A stretch of DNA of 64,000 nucleotides. Origin: Anthocerotibacter panamensis C109. Its GTDB lineage: Bacteria; Cyanobacteriota; Cyanobacteriia; Gloeobacterales; Anthocerotibacteraceae. The notes beneath the pieces are model-generated. The model did not search any database and had not been told where the DNA came from. It was given only the letters and a program-made list of their open reading frames with translations. This document shows, in pieces, positions 1 through 8,586 of this stretch (position 1 is its first letter; each line of letters begins with the position of its first letter). The stretch lies in the NCBI RefSeq assembly GCF_018389385.1, contig NZ_CP062698.1, positions 1,553,501 to 1,617,500 on the forward strand, given 5' to 3'. Position numbers and translations under genes: made by a program.

Positions 1-251
1 TGGTGGGGGACTCCTGCCATCGGTACTCGTCCCAGGACCTCTCCGGCATGGCGTCCGGTGAGGACCACCCCGACCTCCTGCGAGAGCGTCTTAGCGTCCT
101 CAAAGAACGTCTCATAAAAATCCCCCATCCGGTACAGGAGGATGCAGTGGCCGTACTGCTGCTTGATCTCCAGGAATTGACGCATCATAGGCGTGGTATC
201 CGCCAGCGCAATTCCCAGGTCTAAACTGGTCTGTACTTCCAGGTCGTCCAC
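1..251 (-). CDS. mutS: DNA mismatch repair ATPase MutS, N-terminal part (runs off the left edge)
   Basis: The reverse strand reads about 83 codons of the MutS mismatch-recognition domain. Visible are [11 protein letters not shown] at about residues 20-30 and [11 protein letters not shown] at about 40-50, which holds the Phe-x-Glu pair that wedges into the mismatch, followed by [11 protein letters not shown]. MutS binds base mismatches and recruits MutL. The ORF opens after a TAA with no ATG before residue 22, which already lies in the conserved domain, so a GTG start is likely. I chose GTG at 251; GTG at 266 is an alternative. The rest of the protein lies outside the window, so integrity cannot be judged. 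Confidence 0.88.
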   Translation of the reverse strand, partial: MDDLEVQTSLDLGIALADTTPMMRQFLEIKQQYGHCILLYRMGDFYETFFEDAKTLSQEVGVVLTGRHAGEVLGRVPMAGVPH

Positions 252-400
252 CGTACACCCGCACACTACCCACCGAATATAACCCTCTGCAGAAAAGTTT
301 TATCCGCTCTATAGACGACAGATCCTGGCTTTTTAACCTTCAATAGTAAAGGCTCTTTACTGGCTGTCAGGCTATGCTCTTTGTCACCAGAAGAACGGAT

Positions 401-419
401 TTTAATCTTTCCTTAACCT
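401..419 (+). promoter_or_regulatory. Two-repeat Pho-box-like element
   Basis: TTTAATCT (401-408) and CTTAACCT (412-419) are separated by 3 bp, the 11-bp periodicity of cyanobacterial SphR/PhoB sites. The second repeat equals the usual PyTTAAPyPy(T/A) consensus. It lies about 50 bp upstream of the PsbU-like gene. A third repeat is not convincing. Confidence 0.45.
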
Positions 420-469
420 CAGCAATCCCGGAATTCGTTACGATTCCTAAGATCCTACCTTTCTGGGTT

Positions 470-793
470 ATGAAACTGCGTGTTTTCCTGCTACCTCTGG
501 CCTTGGTTGGTGCTTTAAGTTCGATGGCTCTTCCTCCTGGGATACAGGCGGCTGTCCCGGTGACAGTCAAGCTTCCCAAAAAGCTCCAGAAAGGGGCGTT
601 TGACCTCAATAAAGCATCCTTTGACCAGCTCAACACCTTAGATTTCATGAATCCTTCGCGGGCACGGGACGTTGTAGATGGACGCCCCTGGAAATCGGTC
701 GATGATTTTCTTAACCGTAAGGATTTTTGGGATGTAGGTGATCTCAAAGCCCTCAAAAAAGGTCTGGAGACGGGCTACCTTTACTTGAAGTAA
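470..793 (+). CDS. Secreted helix-hairpin-helix protein, PsbU-like
   Basis: A 107-aa protein with a signal peptide (about residues 1-27, ending IQA) followed by one helix-hairpin-helix domain (FDLNKASFDQL, then a second hairpin ending SVDDFLNRKDFW). PsbU, the 12-kDa lumenal extrinsic subunit of photosystem II, has this architecture and size, and the SVDD segment resembles its SVEDVLN segment. The match is loose, and secreted ComEA-type HhH proteins look similar, so I give no symbol. The ATG at 470 begins a clean signal peptide; an in-frame start further upstream would add an unlikely extension. The upstream Pho-like repeats hint at phosphate control. Confidence 0.6.
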   Translation: MKLRVFLLPLALVGALSSMALPPGIQAAVPVTVKLPKKLQKGAFDLNKASFDQLNTLDFMNPSRARDVVDGRPWKSVDDFLNRKDFWDVGDLKALKKGLETGYLYLK

Positions 794-807
794 GCCGGGA
801 GTCAAGC

Positions 808-975
808 ATGGTTGAGCCTCAGACGGGGTTTCAGATTCTCGGGCAATCCCCAGGAGCGTTTGTACAATCGCTGGCTTTGGCGATAGTCCTCTTCTTCTGC
901 TGCCTGTTTTTCTTCTTGTTTCTGGTGTTTATGCTGTTCGAGCCCCTCTTGACCGCAGGCAGTACCGGGGGCTAG
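808..975 (+). CDS. Small single-span membrane protein (55 aa), hypothetical
   Basis: ATG at 808 opens 55 codons ending in TAG at 973-975. The product has a short polar N-terminus, one very hydrophobic stretch rich in Phe, Leu and Cys (about residues 22-50) and a Gly-rich tail, so it should sit in a membrane. It starts 14 bp after the PsbU-like stop, so the two may be cotranscribed. I do not recognise a family. Small photosystem subunits look like this in size and topology, but nothing specific supports that. Chance remains possible at this length. Confidence 0.4.
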   Translation: MVEPQTGFQILGQSPGAFVQSLALAIVLFFCCLFFFLFLVFMLFEPLLTAGSTGG

Positions 976-992
976 CACGGTTTTTGCGTGTT

Positions 993-1022
993 CTTAATGC
1001 TGCCTTAATTTGGTCTTGTTAT
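993..1022 (+). promoter_or_regulatory. Three-repeat Pho box upstream of pstS
   Basis: Three 8-mers occur with 3-bp spacers: CTTAATGC (993-1000), CTTAATTT (1004-1011) and CTTGTTAT (1015-1022). The 11-bp spacing and CTTAA core match the known cyanobacterial Pho box recognised by SphR/PhoB. It lies about 50 bp upstream of pstS, as expected for an activator site induced by phosphate starvation. The third repeat is degenerate. Confidence 0.7.
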
Positions 1023-1074
1023 TTTTTTGAAACTGTCCTGTACCTTGTCTAAAACGACAACTGTGAGTAAAACC

Positions 1075-1965
1075 ATGATGCGTACCTCTGTGAAAACGAT
1101 TGTGGCCTCCTTGGCTGCTGTTGTACTCCTCGCGCCTGTTGCTTTAGCGGGCACTATCACCGTCAAGGGCTCAGACACCATGGTTAATATGGCGGCCAAA
1201 TGGGCCTCCGCCTATCAAGCCAAGAACCCCGAGACCAAGATCCAGGTGACCGGCGGTGGTTCCGGGACCGGCTTGAAGTCGCTGATTGATGGTCAGGTCA
1301 ATTTGGCTAATGCCTCTCGGGAAATCAAACAAAAAGAAGTGGACAACGCCGAGCGCAATGGTATCAGCCCTTTCGAGATCAAGACCTCCATCGACGGTCT
1401 GGCAGTTATTGTCAATAAAAGCAACCCAGTCAAGAAACTGACCTACCAGGAACTACAAGCCATCTTCACGGGTCAGATCACCAACTGGAAAGATGTCGGC
1501 GGCAAGGATGCCCCCATCTCCCTCTATGGTCGCGAGAACTCCTCCGGGACCTATGAGTACTTCCGCGAAGAAGTCCTGCAAAACAAAGACTACGCCGCCT
1601 CCACCAAAGTCCTCCAGGGAACTGCGGCCTTGGCTGACGCCGTCTCTAAAGATGTCAACGGTATCGCCTACGGCGGGGTTGGCTATTTCGTGTCCCGCAA
1701 GGATATCGATACGCTATCGGTCAAGAAAAAAGGTGGCTACGTTGACCCCATCGTCAAGGGTCAGATCAATGACCGCGCTATCTCCCAGGGTATCTACCCC
1801 ATCTCCCGTTTCCTGTACATCTACAGCAACGGTACCCCTGCTGGTGAAGTGAAGAAGTACATCGAGTGGATCCTCGGCCCCGAAGGTCAAAAGATCGCCG
1901 GAGAAGAGTACGTTCCTCTCAACCCGTCCACAGCTAAAGCTGAGTTGAAGAAGCTCGAACAGTAA
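1075..1965 (+). CDS. pstS: Phosphate ABC transporter, periplasmic substrate-binding protein
   Basis: A 296-aa exported protein: signal peptide with AxA cleavage near residue 25, then the PBP-like fold that captures phosphate in the periplasm. Phosphate-ligand segments typical of PstS are visible: KGSDTM near the mature N-terminus, GGGSGTGL, ANASREI and GRENSSGTYEYF. It heads the pstS-C-A-B cluster, directly after a Pho box, so induction by phosphate starvation is expected. I chose the ATG at 1075 because it starts a basic n-region followed by a hydrophobic core. An in-frame ATG at 1027 would add 16 residues and overlap the regulatory region. Confidence 0.93.
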   Translation: MMRTSVKTIVASLAAVVLLAPVALAGTITVKGSDTMVNMAAKWASAYQAKNPETKIQVTGGGSGTGLKSLIDGQVNLANASREIKQKEVDNAERNGISPFEIKTSIDGLAVIVNKSNPVKKLTYQELQAIFTGQITNWKDVGGKDAPISLYGRENSSGTYEYFREEVLQNKDYAASTKVLQGTAALADAVSKDVNGIAYGGVGYFVSRKDIDTLSVKKKGGYVDPIVKGQINDRAISQGIYPISRFLYIYSNGTPAGEVKKYIEWILGPEGQKIAGEEYVPLNPSTAKAELKKLEQ

Positions 1966-1972
1966 CCCGTTT

Positions 1973-1998
1973 GGGGTGGAGACAACTTCCTCCACCCC
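1973..1998 (+). terminator. Intercistronic hairpin between pstS and pstC
   Basis: A perfect 9-bp stem (GGGGTGGAG at 1973-1981 pairs with CTCCACCCC at 1990-1998) has an 8-nt loop and is followed by GCTTTT. It starts 8 bp after the pstS stop. Such hairpins commonly cause partial termination or protect the 3' end of a binding-protein mRNA, raising PstS over the membrane subunits. The T-tract is short, so full termination is unlikely. Confidence 0.55.
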
Positions 1999-2036
1999 GC
2001 TTTTATGGCGGGTCTAAGGTTGAAAGGAAATCGCTC

Positions 2037-3224
2037 ATGACTGCACCAGCCGGAACAGAACCCACTGCGAGAGGCGGCCTGCGCTCCGACAAGTCCAGCG
2101 CCAAATATGCTCAGGAAAAAGCTATCGAGACGGGACTGTTAGCTGTTTCTACCCTGGCTGTGCTCTCCATTGCGCTCATTTTTGTCCTGCTCCTCTACCA
2201 GGGGTTTAAGGGCTTGACGGTCTTCGGGGGCGATATTGCGCTAAGCCAGTTCTGGTCCACCACTATTGAAAAGCAAGAACTGCTGCGTAACCCTGATGGT
2301 TCTATCCAGAAGGATGCAGACGGCAATTTTGTCTCTGAAACCAAAACGGTCACCAGCTACGATTGGCAGCCTACTTCCGGTCAAGAAAAAAAATTCTCCC
2401 TGGTGCCCCTGCTCATCGGAAGCTTGAAAGTCGCCATCCCCGCCGCAGTTCTGGCCTCTTTGGTCGGGGTCCTGCTCGCGGTCTATCTCTCCGAACTCGC
2501 TTCACCCAAAGTGCGCGAGGTCGTAAAACCAGCCCTGGAATTGCTGGCTGGGGTGCCTTCAGTAGTCCTGGGCTTCTTTGCTTTGGTGACCATTGCTGCT
2601 TTTGTCGAGTGGGTTGCCCACATCCCCTTCGTCTTCGAAATCTTGACTCAGACTCCGGGCTTGAACCGTCTATTTTTTCCCAGTTGCTCCTTTCCCGAGA
2701 CGAATAGTCTGCAAAGTATCTGTCTGGAGCGCTCCAAAGCACTAGGGGCCAACGGCACCTACCTCAATACCTTGGTCGGGGCCTTGGGTATGGCTCTGGT
2801 TATTATTCCAATCATTGCTACTATCGCTGAAGATGCCATGCGAGCGGTCCCCGATTCACTGCGGGATGCAAGCCGTGCTCTGGGGGCTTCGCGCTGGCAG
2901 ACTGCCTTTCAGGCGGTGGTCCCAGCCGCGGTCTCAGGTATCTCAGCAGGGGTCATCCTCGGGCTGGGCCGTGCTATCGGCGAGACAATGATTGTCTTGA
3001 TGGCGACGGGAAATGCCTCGATTCTCTCTGCCAACCTGATGGAATCAGGACGGGCGATCACCGCTACGATTGCGGCAGAGCTAGGTGAAGCTGTAGCAGG
3101 CGGGGAGCACTATAACGCCCTTTTCTTTATTGGTGGAGTCCTGTTCGTTTTTACCTTTGTACTCAATATCATCGGTGAGATCGTCATCAACCGCGCCCGC
3201 CAGAAGATCCGTACCGGAGGCTAA
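2037..3224 (+). CDS. pstC: Phosphate ABC transporter permease PstC
   Basis: A 395-aa polytopic inner-membrane permease that with PstA forms the phosphate channel. The segments SLRDASRALGASRWQTAFQ and GRAIGETM correspond to the EAA coupling loop and following helix that contact PstB. A periplasmic insertion between the first two membrane spans (about residues 75-120, containing NPDGSIQKDADG) enlarges the protein, as is common in cyanobacteria. The ATG at 2037 follows AAAGGAAA at a good distance; the in-frame start at 1971 would overlap the hairpin. pstA follows after 2 bp. Confidence 0.93.
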   Translation: MTAPAGTEPTARGGLRSDKSSAKYAQEKAIETGLLAVSTLAVLSIALIFVLLLYQGFKGLTVFGGDIALSQFWSTTIEKQELLRNPDGSIQKDADGNFVSETKTVTSYDWQPTSGQEKKFSLVPLLIGSLKVAIPAAVLASLVGVLLAVYLSELASPKVREVVKPALELLAGVPSVVLGFFALVTIAAFVEWVAHIPFVFEILTQTPGLNRLFFPSCSFPETNSLQSICLERSKALGANGTYLNTLVGALGMALVIIPIIATIAEDAMRAVPDSLRDASRALGASRWQTAFQAVVPAAVSGISAGVILGLGRAIGETMIVLMATGNASILSANLMESGRAITATIAAELGEAVAGGEHYNALFFIGGVLFVFTFVLNIIGEIVINRARQKIRTGG

Positions 3225-3226
3225 CT

Positions 3227-4225
3227 GTGGAAATGACAACAGACAAGACTCCAGCGAACCGCTCTTCTCTGATTGTGCGTGACTTCTCGCCAAGTAAACT
3301 GCGTGAGACGTTCCTCGAAGGGCTGTTGACTGGTCTCAGTTGGCTTTTGGTTGCTTTTATCGCCTTGTTCCTGGGGCTGATTGTGGTTAAGGGATTCCCG
3401 ACCGTGGCTGCCAACGGCTTTGAATTTCTCTACACAGCACCCCGCGAAGGATTAGATAAGGGCGGTGTGGGACCAGCCATTTTTGGTACCGTGGCCCTAG
3501 TCACGCTCATGACCTTCATTGCCCTGCCCATCGGCGTATTGACCTCCGTCTATCTGGTGGAGTACACCGGGGGGACCAACCTCTCTCGCATCATCCGCGC
3601 GGCGGTAAATAACTTGGCTGGGGTGCCGTCGATAGTCTTTGGGCTGTTTGGGGTTGCTTTTTTTGTCTTGTTTATTGGTCGGGGTCTCGATAGCGCATTG
3701 GGCTATAGCACTACCAATCCCCTCTTTGGGAAACCAGCCATTATTTGGGCTGCTGCGACGATGGCCCTATTGGTTTTGCCCATTGTCATTGTCAATACTG
3801 AAGAAGCCCTCCTAGCGATCCCGGTCTCGCTGCGACAGGCGAGTCTGGCGATGGGGGCGACCCAGTGGCAGACCATTTCGCGGGTCGTCTTGCCTCAGGC
3901 CATCCCTGGTATCCTCACAGGTTCGATCCTCGCCATTTCACGGGGGGCGGGGGAGGTTGCACCGATTTTGTTTACGGGAGCAGCGTTTTTGCTCCAGGAC
4001 TTACCGGTCACCAATATTTTTGGTGTCGTACCCTTCATCGATCCGACCAAGCAGTTTATGGAACTGGGCTACCATATATTCATCCTGGCAACCCAGTCCT
4101 CGGATGTTGAGAAGACGCGTCCCGCCCAGTTCGCTTCTACTTTTGTGTTGCTCTTCTTGACCTTCGCGTTAAATTTTACGGCCATCCTCCTCCGTGCTCA
4201 GTTCCGCAAAAAAGCCATCAGGTAA
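3227..4225 (+). CDS. pstA: Phosphate ABC transporter permease PstA
   Basis: A 332-aa polytopic permease, partner of PstC. It has six predicted spans and the EAA-type loop (SLRQASLAMGATQWQTISRVVLP). Conserved PstA segments include NNLAGVPSIVFGLFG and ISRGAGEVAPILFTGAAF. GGAGG at 3216-3220 sits 6 nt before a GTG at 3227 and 12 nt before an ATG at 3233, so the GTG is the better start. It is translationally close to pstC (2-bp gap) and to pstB (6-bp gap). Confidence 0.93.
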   Translation: MEMTTDKTPANRSSLIVRDFSPSKLRETFLEGLLTGLSWLLVAFIALFLGLIVVKGFPTVAANGFEFLYTAPREGLDKGGVGPAIFGTVALVTLMTFIALPIGVLTSVYLVEYTGGTNLSRIIRAAVNNLAGVPSIVFGLFGVAFFVLFIGRGLDSALGYSTTNPLFGKPAIIWAAATMALLVLPIVIVNTEEALLAIPVSLRQASLAMGATQWQTISRVVLPQAIPGILTGSILAISRGAGEVAPILFTGAAFLLQDLPVTNIFGVVPFIDPTKQFMELGYHIFILATQSSDVEKTRPAQFASTFVLLFLTFALNFTAILLRAQFRKKAIR

Positions 4226-4231
4226 TCTCCC

Positions 4232-5023
4232 ATGCGTGTTGACCAGAAGAAAAACATTGCTGTAGCCGCCCGCAACGTAAGCTTTTTCTACGGGCCGAAG
4301 AAAGCCATCGAGAGCATCAGCGCCGATATGCCCGACCGACAGGTCTCAGCTATCATCGGTCCTTCGGGCTGTGGTAAGTCCACCTTTCTCAAAGCGCTCA
4401 ACCGCATCGGTGAGACGAGCGGTTCGACCATCCGTGTCGAAGGGCGCATCACGCTTTTTGACGAGGATATCTACGCCAAAGAAGTAGACGTGACGATCCT
4501 GCGCAAACGGGTGGGCATGGTTTTTCAGCGACCTAATCCCTTCCCGATGAGCATTTTTGACAATATCGCCTACGGACCCCGGCTTTTTGGTGTCCGTTCG
4601 CGCTCTGAGTTGGAAGTGATCGTTCAGAAATCGCTCCAGCAGTCTGCTATCTGGGATGAAGTCAAGGACCGGCTCAATAGCTCAGCGTTGGGGCTCTCTG
4701 GTGGACAACAGCAGCGCTTGTGTATTGCTCGTTCGCTGGCAGTGGAGCCGGAAGTCCTGTTGATGGATGAACCCTGCTCAGCCTTGGACCCCATCGCCAC
4801 GCTCAAAATCGAGGAGCTGATCCTCGAACTCAAGCGTACCCTGACGGTGATCATCGTGACCCATAACCTCCAACAGGCGGGACGGGTCTCGGACTTCACG
4901 CTGTTCTTTAACACCGACGAGAGCCGTATCGGTCGGCTGGTCGAGGCAGGTCCGACCCGTGAAATCTTCTCCGCTCCCAAAGACAAACGCACCGAAGACT
5001 ATATTACGGGCCGTTTCGGTTAA
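4232..5023 (+). CDS. pstB: Phosphate ABC transporter ATPase PstB
   Basis: A 263-aa cytoplasmic ATPase powering phosphate import. Walker [10 protein letters not shown] is at residues 43-51, the ABC signature LSGGQQQR at 155-162, and Walker B LLMDEP at about 176-181. The PstB-specific [18 protein letters not shown] segment is near residue 99, and the H-loop is in VTHNLQQA. It is the last gene of the pst operon. No phoU follows. Confidence 0.95.
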   Translation: MRVDQKKNIAVAARNVSFFYGPKKAIESISADMPDRQVSAIIGPSGCGKSTFLKALNRIGETSGSTIRVEGRITLFDEDIYAKEVDVTILRKRVGMVFQRPNPFPMSIFDNIAYGPRLFGVRSRSELEVIVQKSLQQSAIWDEVKDRLNSSALGLSGGQQQRLCIARSLAVEPEVLLMDEPCSALDPIATLKIEELILELKRTLTVIIVTHNLQQAGRVSDFTLFFNTDESRIGRLVEAGPTREIFSAPKDKRTEDYITGRFG

Positions 5024-5111
5024 GCCTGCGGACTACCTGTAGGTCTCTATCGTAAGGATGTAGGCTAGCGCGCACGGCCCATGCAAGGCTTAGAGCGCAT
5101 ATTTAGGGATC

Positions 5112-6043
5112 ATGCTGTTGGCTCCACCGTATGTCGGTATTGCTACTTTTTTGGGAGCACCCCACCGCACGTATAGCTTGGACGACAAACCTGCGGTTGC
5201 CGTCCTTGGGGTCCCTTTTGATTTTGGAACTTCATTCCGACCGGGCTCACGTCTGGGACCGGGAGCGATCCGCTCATTGAGCCGGATGTTTGTCGAGGAC
5301 GACCATCCTGAGTTGGACCTTTCGCCACAAAACCTTTTGGACCTTTTTGATGCAGGGGATGTCATGCCTTTGGTCGGGGATTACGCAGGTAGTCTAGCGG
5401 CTATAGAGCAGACCGCGCGGGACCTCGTCGGACGGGGTGTGCATGTGGTCGCACTTGGAGGCGACCATACCATATCGCTACCCTTACTGCGTGCCACGGC
5501 AGCCCGTCATGGTCCGCTGGCACTCGTTCATTTCGACGCCCATCCTGACACTTGGGCAGGGACCGCAACGGTCCCACTCTTCCATGGTTCTCCGTTCCGG
5601 TGTGCCGTCGAGGAGGGTTTGGTCGATCCGCGCGCGTTCATTCAAATCGGCTTGCGCAGTCCGGTCGCCTGTCCGGTGATGAAGTGGACCTGTCATCAGG
5701 GCATCACATGCATTGATGCTGAGTCTGTACATCTGCGGGGCATTGACTGGGTGACCCAGCAGATTATCCAGGTGATCGGCGAACGCAAGGTTTATCTCAC
5801 CTTTGATGTCGATGCGCTCGATCCATCCCAGGCACCGGGGACTTCCACGCCCGAGGTGGGGGGCTTATGGACCTGGCAAGCGCTCGCCATTCTTAAGCGG
5901 GTGGGTGCGCTCCATTGAGTCGGCATGGATGTAGTCGAAGTCTCCCCCCCCTTGATCACGCAGACATGACCGCCCTCGCCGGTGCGACTATAGCCTGGAC
6001 CTATCTATGTTTGTTAGCCCAGCGGGGCGGAACAAGCCGCTGA
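5112..6043 (+). pseudogene. Agmatinase/arginase-family ureohydrolase, disrupted near the C-terminus
   Basis: Reads as a full-length ureohydrolase (about 310 codons) if two defects are ignored. The intact part (5112-5918) shows the Mn-binding motifs GGDHTI, HFDAHPD and TFDVDALDPSQAPGTSTPE. TGA at 5916-5918 then interrupts the frame. The same frame continues immediately with VGMDVVEVSPP, the conserved agmatinase segment. At a C8 run just after, one base is missing, and the expected DHADMTALAGATIAW tail resumes in the next frame to a stop at 6043. Nonsense mutation plus frameshift suggests a pseudogene; a homopolymer sequencing error would explain only one defect. The tail overlaps the convergent amidohydrolase gene by 43 bp. 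Confidence 0.75.
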
Positions 6044-6939
6044 TAGACTTCGCTCGCCGCTCGATGCAAAAGTGCGTGGCGGGCAACCAGATCCGGCAGG
6101 CTATCTCCATAACCGCCCCCAATGACCGCTGCCACAGGCACCCCACGCGCCACACAGGTGCTCAGCACATCCAGGTCTCGTTCGTAGAGACCCCAATTGG
6201 TGAGGGCAAGCTTCCCTAAGCGGTCAGCGTTGTGGGGGTCCACACCCGCGTCATAGAGCACCAGATCCGGCTGGAACTCGCGCAGCAAACGCGGCAGGTG
6301 TTGGTTCAACGTTTTCAAATATTCCTTATCCGTCATGCCCACCGGTAGGGGTACATCCAGGTCGCTTGCCTGCTTGTGCAAGGGGAAATTAGCAGCGCAA
6401 TGCATCGAGAATGTAAAGACTCGGGCATCCTCCTGAAAAATAAAAGCCGTGCCATCTCCTTGATGCACATCCAGATCCACAATCAAAACGCGCTGAACCA
6501 GCCCCTCTGCACACAGAAGCCGCGCTGTGACCGCCAAATCATTAAAGATGCAGAACCCCGCCCCGAAGTCCGGGAAAGCGTGATGGGTGCCGCCTGCGGT
6601 ATTGCAGGCGAGGCCATGAGCGAGCGCGAGGCGGGCAGTAAGGATCGTCCCGCCTACAGCAGTGCAGGTCCGCTGGACTAGGGCCGGACTCCAGGGTAGG
6701 CCGATCCGACGTAGTTGCTGTGGGCTCTGGGTGCCCGTACAGAACGAAGTCACGTAGCTAGCTTCATGGACCAAGGCTAGTACTTCAGGCGCAGGAGCCT
6801 GCGGTAGGTGAAACTGTTCCTCACTAGCAACCCCCTGGTCCACGAGATAGTCACGCAGCAGACCAAACTTTGCCATAGGAAAGCGGTGGCCTTCAGGCAG
6901 AGGGATGACATAGATGGGGCTATAGACAAGAGGCAGCAT
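6001..6939 (-). CDS. Histone-deacetylase-family zinc amidohydrolase
   Basis: A 312-aa protein of the arginase-like HDAC/acetoin-utilization/acetylpolyamine amidohydrolase superfamily, which removes acetyl groups from lysines or polyamines. The tandem catalytic histidines are in GGTHHAF (H119-H120). The zinc ligands are in DLDVHQGDGTA (about 155-165) and DAGVDPH (about 245). The substrate is unknown. Its neighbour, the broken agmatinase-family gene, would fit polyamine metabolism, but that is inference from proximity. It may be cotranscribed behind ndhA (5-bp gap). Confidence 0.85.
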   Translation of the reverse strand: MLPLVYSPIYVIPLPEGHRFPMAKFGLLRDYLVDQGVASEEQFHLPQAPAPEVLALVHEASYVTSFCTGTQSPQQLRRIGLPWSPALVQRTCTAVGGTILTARLALAHGLACNTAGGTHHAFPDFGAGFCIFNDLAVTARLLCAEGLVQRVLIVDLDVHQGDGTAFIFQEDARVFTFSMHCAANFPLHKQASDLDVPLPVGMTDKEYLKTLNQHLPRLLREFQPDLVLYDAGVDPHNADRLGKLALTNWGLYERDLDVLSTCVARGVPVAAVIGGGYGDSLPDLVARHALLHRAASEVYQRLVPPRWANKHR

Positions 6940-6944
6940 TGGGT

Positions 6945-8078
6945 CTAGAAGACACCACCGAAGATGCCTGGGAAGGCAAGACGGAAAGCTGCAGTCAAGA
7001 GCAGATTCACCAGACCCAAGGGCAGGAGAAACTTCCAGCCCAAGTCGAGCAACTGGTCAATACGCACCCGAGGCAGGGTCCAGCGAGCGAGGATCGCCAA
7101 AAACACAAATACCGTCACCTTCGCTACCGTCGAGACAATACCCAAAAACGCCGCAAGCAACTGGAACAGCGGGTCGGTGAGGGGCATATTGATCCAGCCA
7201 GCCAGCGTCTCGACCGGCACAAATAGGCCCCAGCCCCCCAGAAAGAGGATCGTTGCAATGAGCGAACCGAGGATCAGATTGGCGTACTCCGCCAGATAGA
7301 AAAGGGCGAACTTCATCCCCGAGTATTCAGTATGGTGGCCCTGAACCAGTTCTGACTCCGCTTCCGGCAGGTCAAAGGGGGCTCGCTCTGTCTCTGCCAA
7401 AGCCGAGATCAAAAAGAGCACAAAGCCAATCTGACCGACTATCGGCTTGAAGACATTCCAAGAGAGCACGCCGTAGATATTTTGGCGTTCGACGACCTCG
7501 ACAGTCGAGAGTGAGCCGGTCATGATCACCACCGACAGTACCGCCAAGGCGAGGGGAATCTCATAGCTAATCGATTGGGCGGCAGCCCGCAGTCCGCCTA
7601 AGAGCGCATATTTGTTGTTAGAGGCGTAGCCCGCCATCAGGGCACCGATGGGGGCAATGCTGCTGATTGAGATCAAGAAGAACACGCCAATTCCCAGGTC
7701 CGAGATGATCAGGTTCTGTCCAAACGGGATAACCAGATAGGCGAAAAAGGCCGGGATCAAGACCAGGACCGGGCCAATGGTAAAAAGCCAAGGGTCAGCT
7801 TTACGCGGGACGATATCTTCTTTGACGATGAGCTTGATGGCGTCCACCACACCCTGGAGGAACCCGGCGAGGCCCACAATGTTTGGACCAATGCGCTGTT
7901 GCATATCCGCTGCCCATTTGCGCTCACCCCAGATCGCAAGGAGCACCGCCACGGTGACCACAGCCAGGATCGTGACCATCGGCAGGGGCAACCAAAGGGC
8001 ATGGGCTACTTCCGCCGGGAGTCCCGCTCCGGTCAGGAGTTGGACGAAGCTTTTTTGTAAATCGATTCCCTCAGTCAT
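6945..8078 (-). CDS. ndhA: NAD(P)H-quinone oxidoreductase subunit 1 (NDH-1 subunit H)
   Basis: A 377-aa polytopic membrane protein of the NDH-1 complex, at the junction of the membrane arm and the peripheral arm where quinone is reduced. The diagnostic loop [19 protein letters not shown] (cytoplasmic quinone-site loop), [15 protein letters not shown] and [16 protein letters not shown] are all intact. I start at the ATG at 8078; the upstream in-frame ATG at 8168 gives a hydrophilic extension not seen in the family. Usual cyanobacterial partners ndhI, ndhG and ndhE are not next to it here. Confidence 0.93.
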   Translation of the reverse strand: MTEGIDLQKSFVQLLTGAGLPAEVAHALWLPLPMVTILAVVTVAVLLAIWGERKWAADMQQRIGPNIVGLAGFLQGVVDAIKLIVKEDIVPRKADPWLFTIGPVLVLIPAFFAYLVIPFGQNLIISDLGIGVFFLISISSIAPIGALMAGYASNNKYALLGGLRAAAQSISYEIPLALAVLSVVIMTGSLSTVEVVERQNIYGVLSWNVFKPIVGQIGFVLFLISALAETERAPFDLPEAESELVQGHHTEYSGMKFALFYLAEYANLILGSLIATILFLGGWGLFVPVETLAGWINMPLTDPLFQLLAAFLGIVSTVAKVTVFVFLAILARWTLPRVRIDQLLDLGWKFLLPLGLVNLLLTAAFRLAFPGIFGGVF

Positions 8079-8205
8079 GGGCTCACCCAGTCCGACAATA
8101 AATACAAGAGTCCACCTACCAAGATACTCTTTGTTATCCCGATCCCTGCGGTCGAATTTCCAATTCAACAGGTATCTTTGGAGAGGTACCGTTCCAGGAG
8201 CCCCG

Positions 8206-8520
8206 ATGCAGGAAGAATCCGAAGTTAGTTATCCCACAGCCCAGCGGCTCCTCTCTGGAGTCGGGTTAGGTATCCTGTGGGGCGGGGGCGTTTGTGGTTT
8301 CTTGCTGGCGCTGATTCCGGTGGGACCGACTGGTTTTTTTCTGGCTATCGTGGTTTTTTTGGCGGCCTTGGGGGTCGGAGTCTCGCTCTATTGGAATGCA
8401 GCCCGCGCGCACTGTTTTGAATGCGGCACCATCGTGACAGCCACACCTTCGGGGAGCCGTTGTCCTAATTGTGGCCAGCGCTATCGCGGGGTGAACCGCA
8501 AGCTCGTCAAGTCAAGCTAA
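8206..8520 (+). CDS. Two-span membrane protein with C-terminal zinc ribbon
   Basis: A 104-aa hypothetical protein. Two hydrophobic helices (about residues 18-40 and 42-64) are followed by a cytoplasmic zinc ribbon with CFECG and CPNCG knuckles (about residues 70-92) and a basic tail. AGGAG precedes the ATG at 8206. It is divergent from ndhA, sharing a short intergenic region. I do not recognise the family; a zinc-binding membrane anchor or assembly factor is possible but unproven. Confidence 0.7.
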   Translation: MQEESEVSYPTAQRLLSGVGLGILWGGGVCGFLLALIPVGPTGFFLAIVVFLAALGVGVSLYWNAARAHCFECGTIVTATPSGSRCPNCGQRYRGVNRKLVKSS

Positions 8521-8586
8521 GAGCATGTTTTTTAAGGGATGGCAAATGCACTATCTCCCCATGCTCTAACCTGTGCAAGGTGCAGT

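Noticed and set aside
7777-8205. Upstream extension of the zinc-ribbon gene
   Set aside because: It runs antisense to ndhA; the ATG at 8206 has its own ribosome-binding site.
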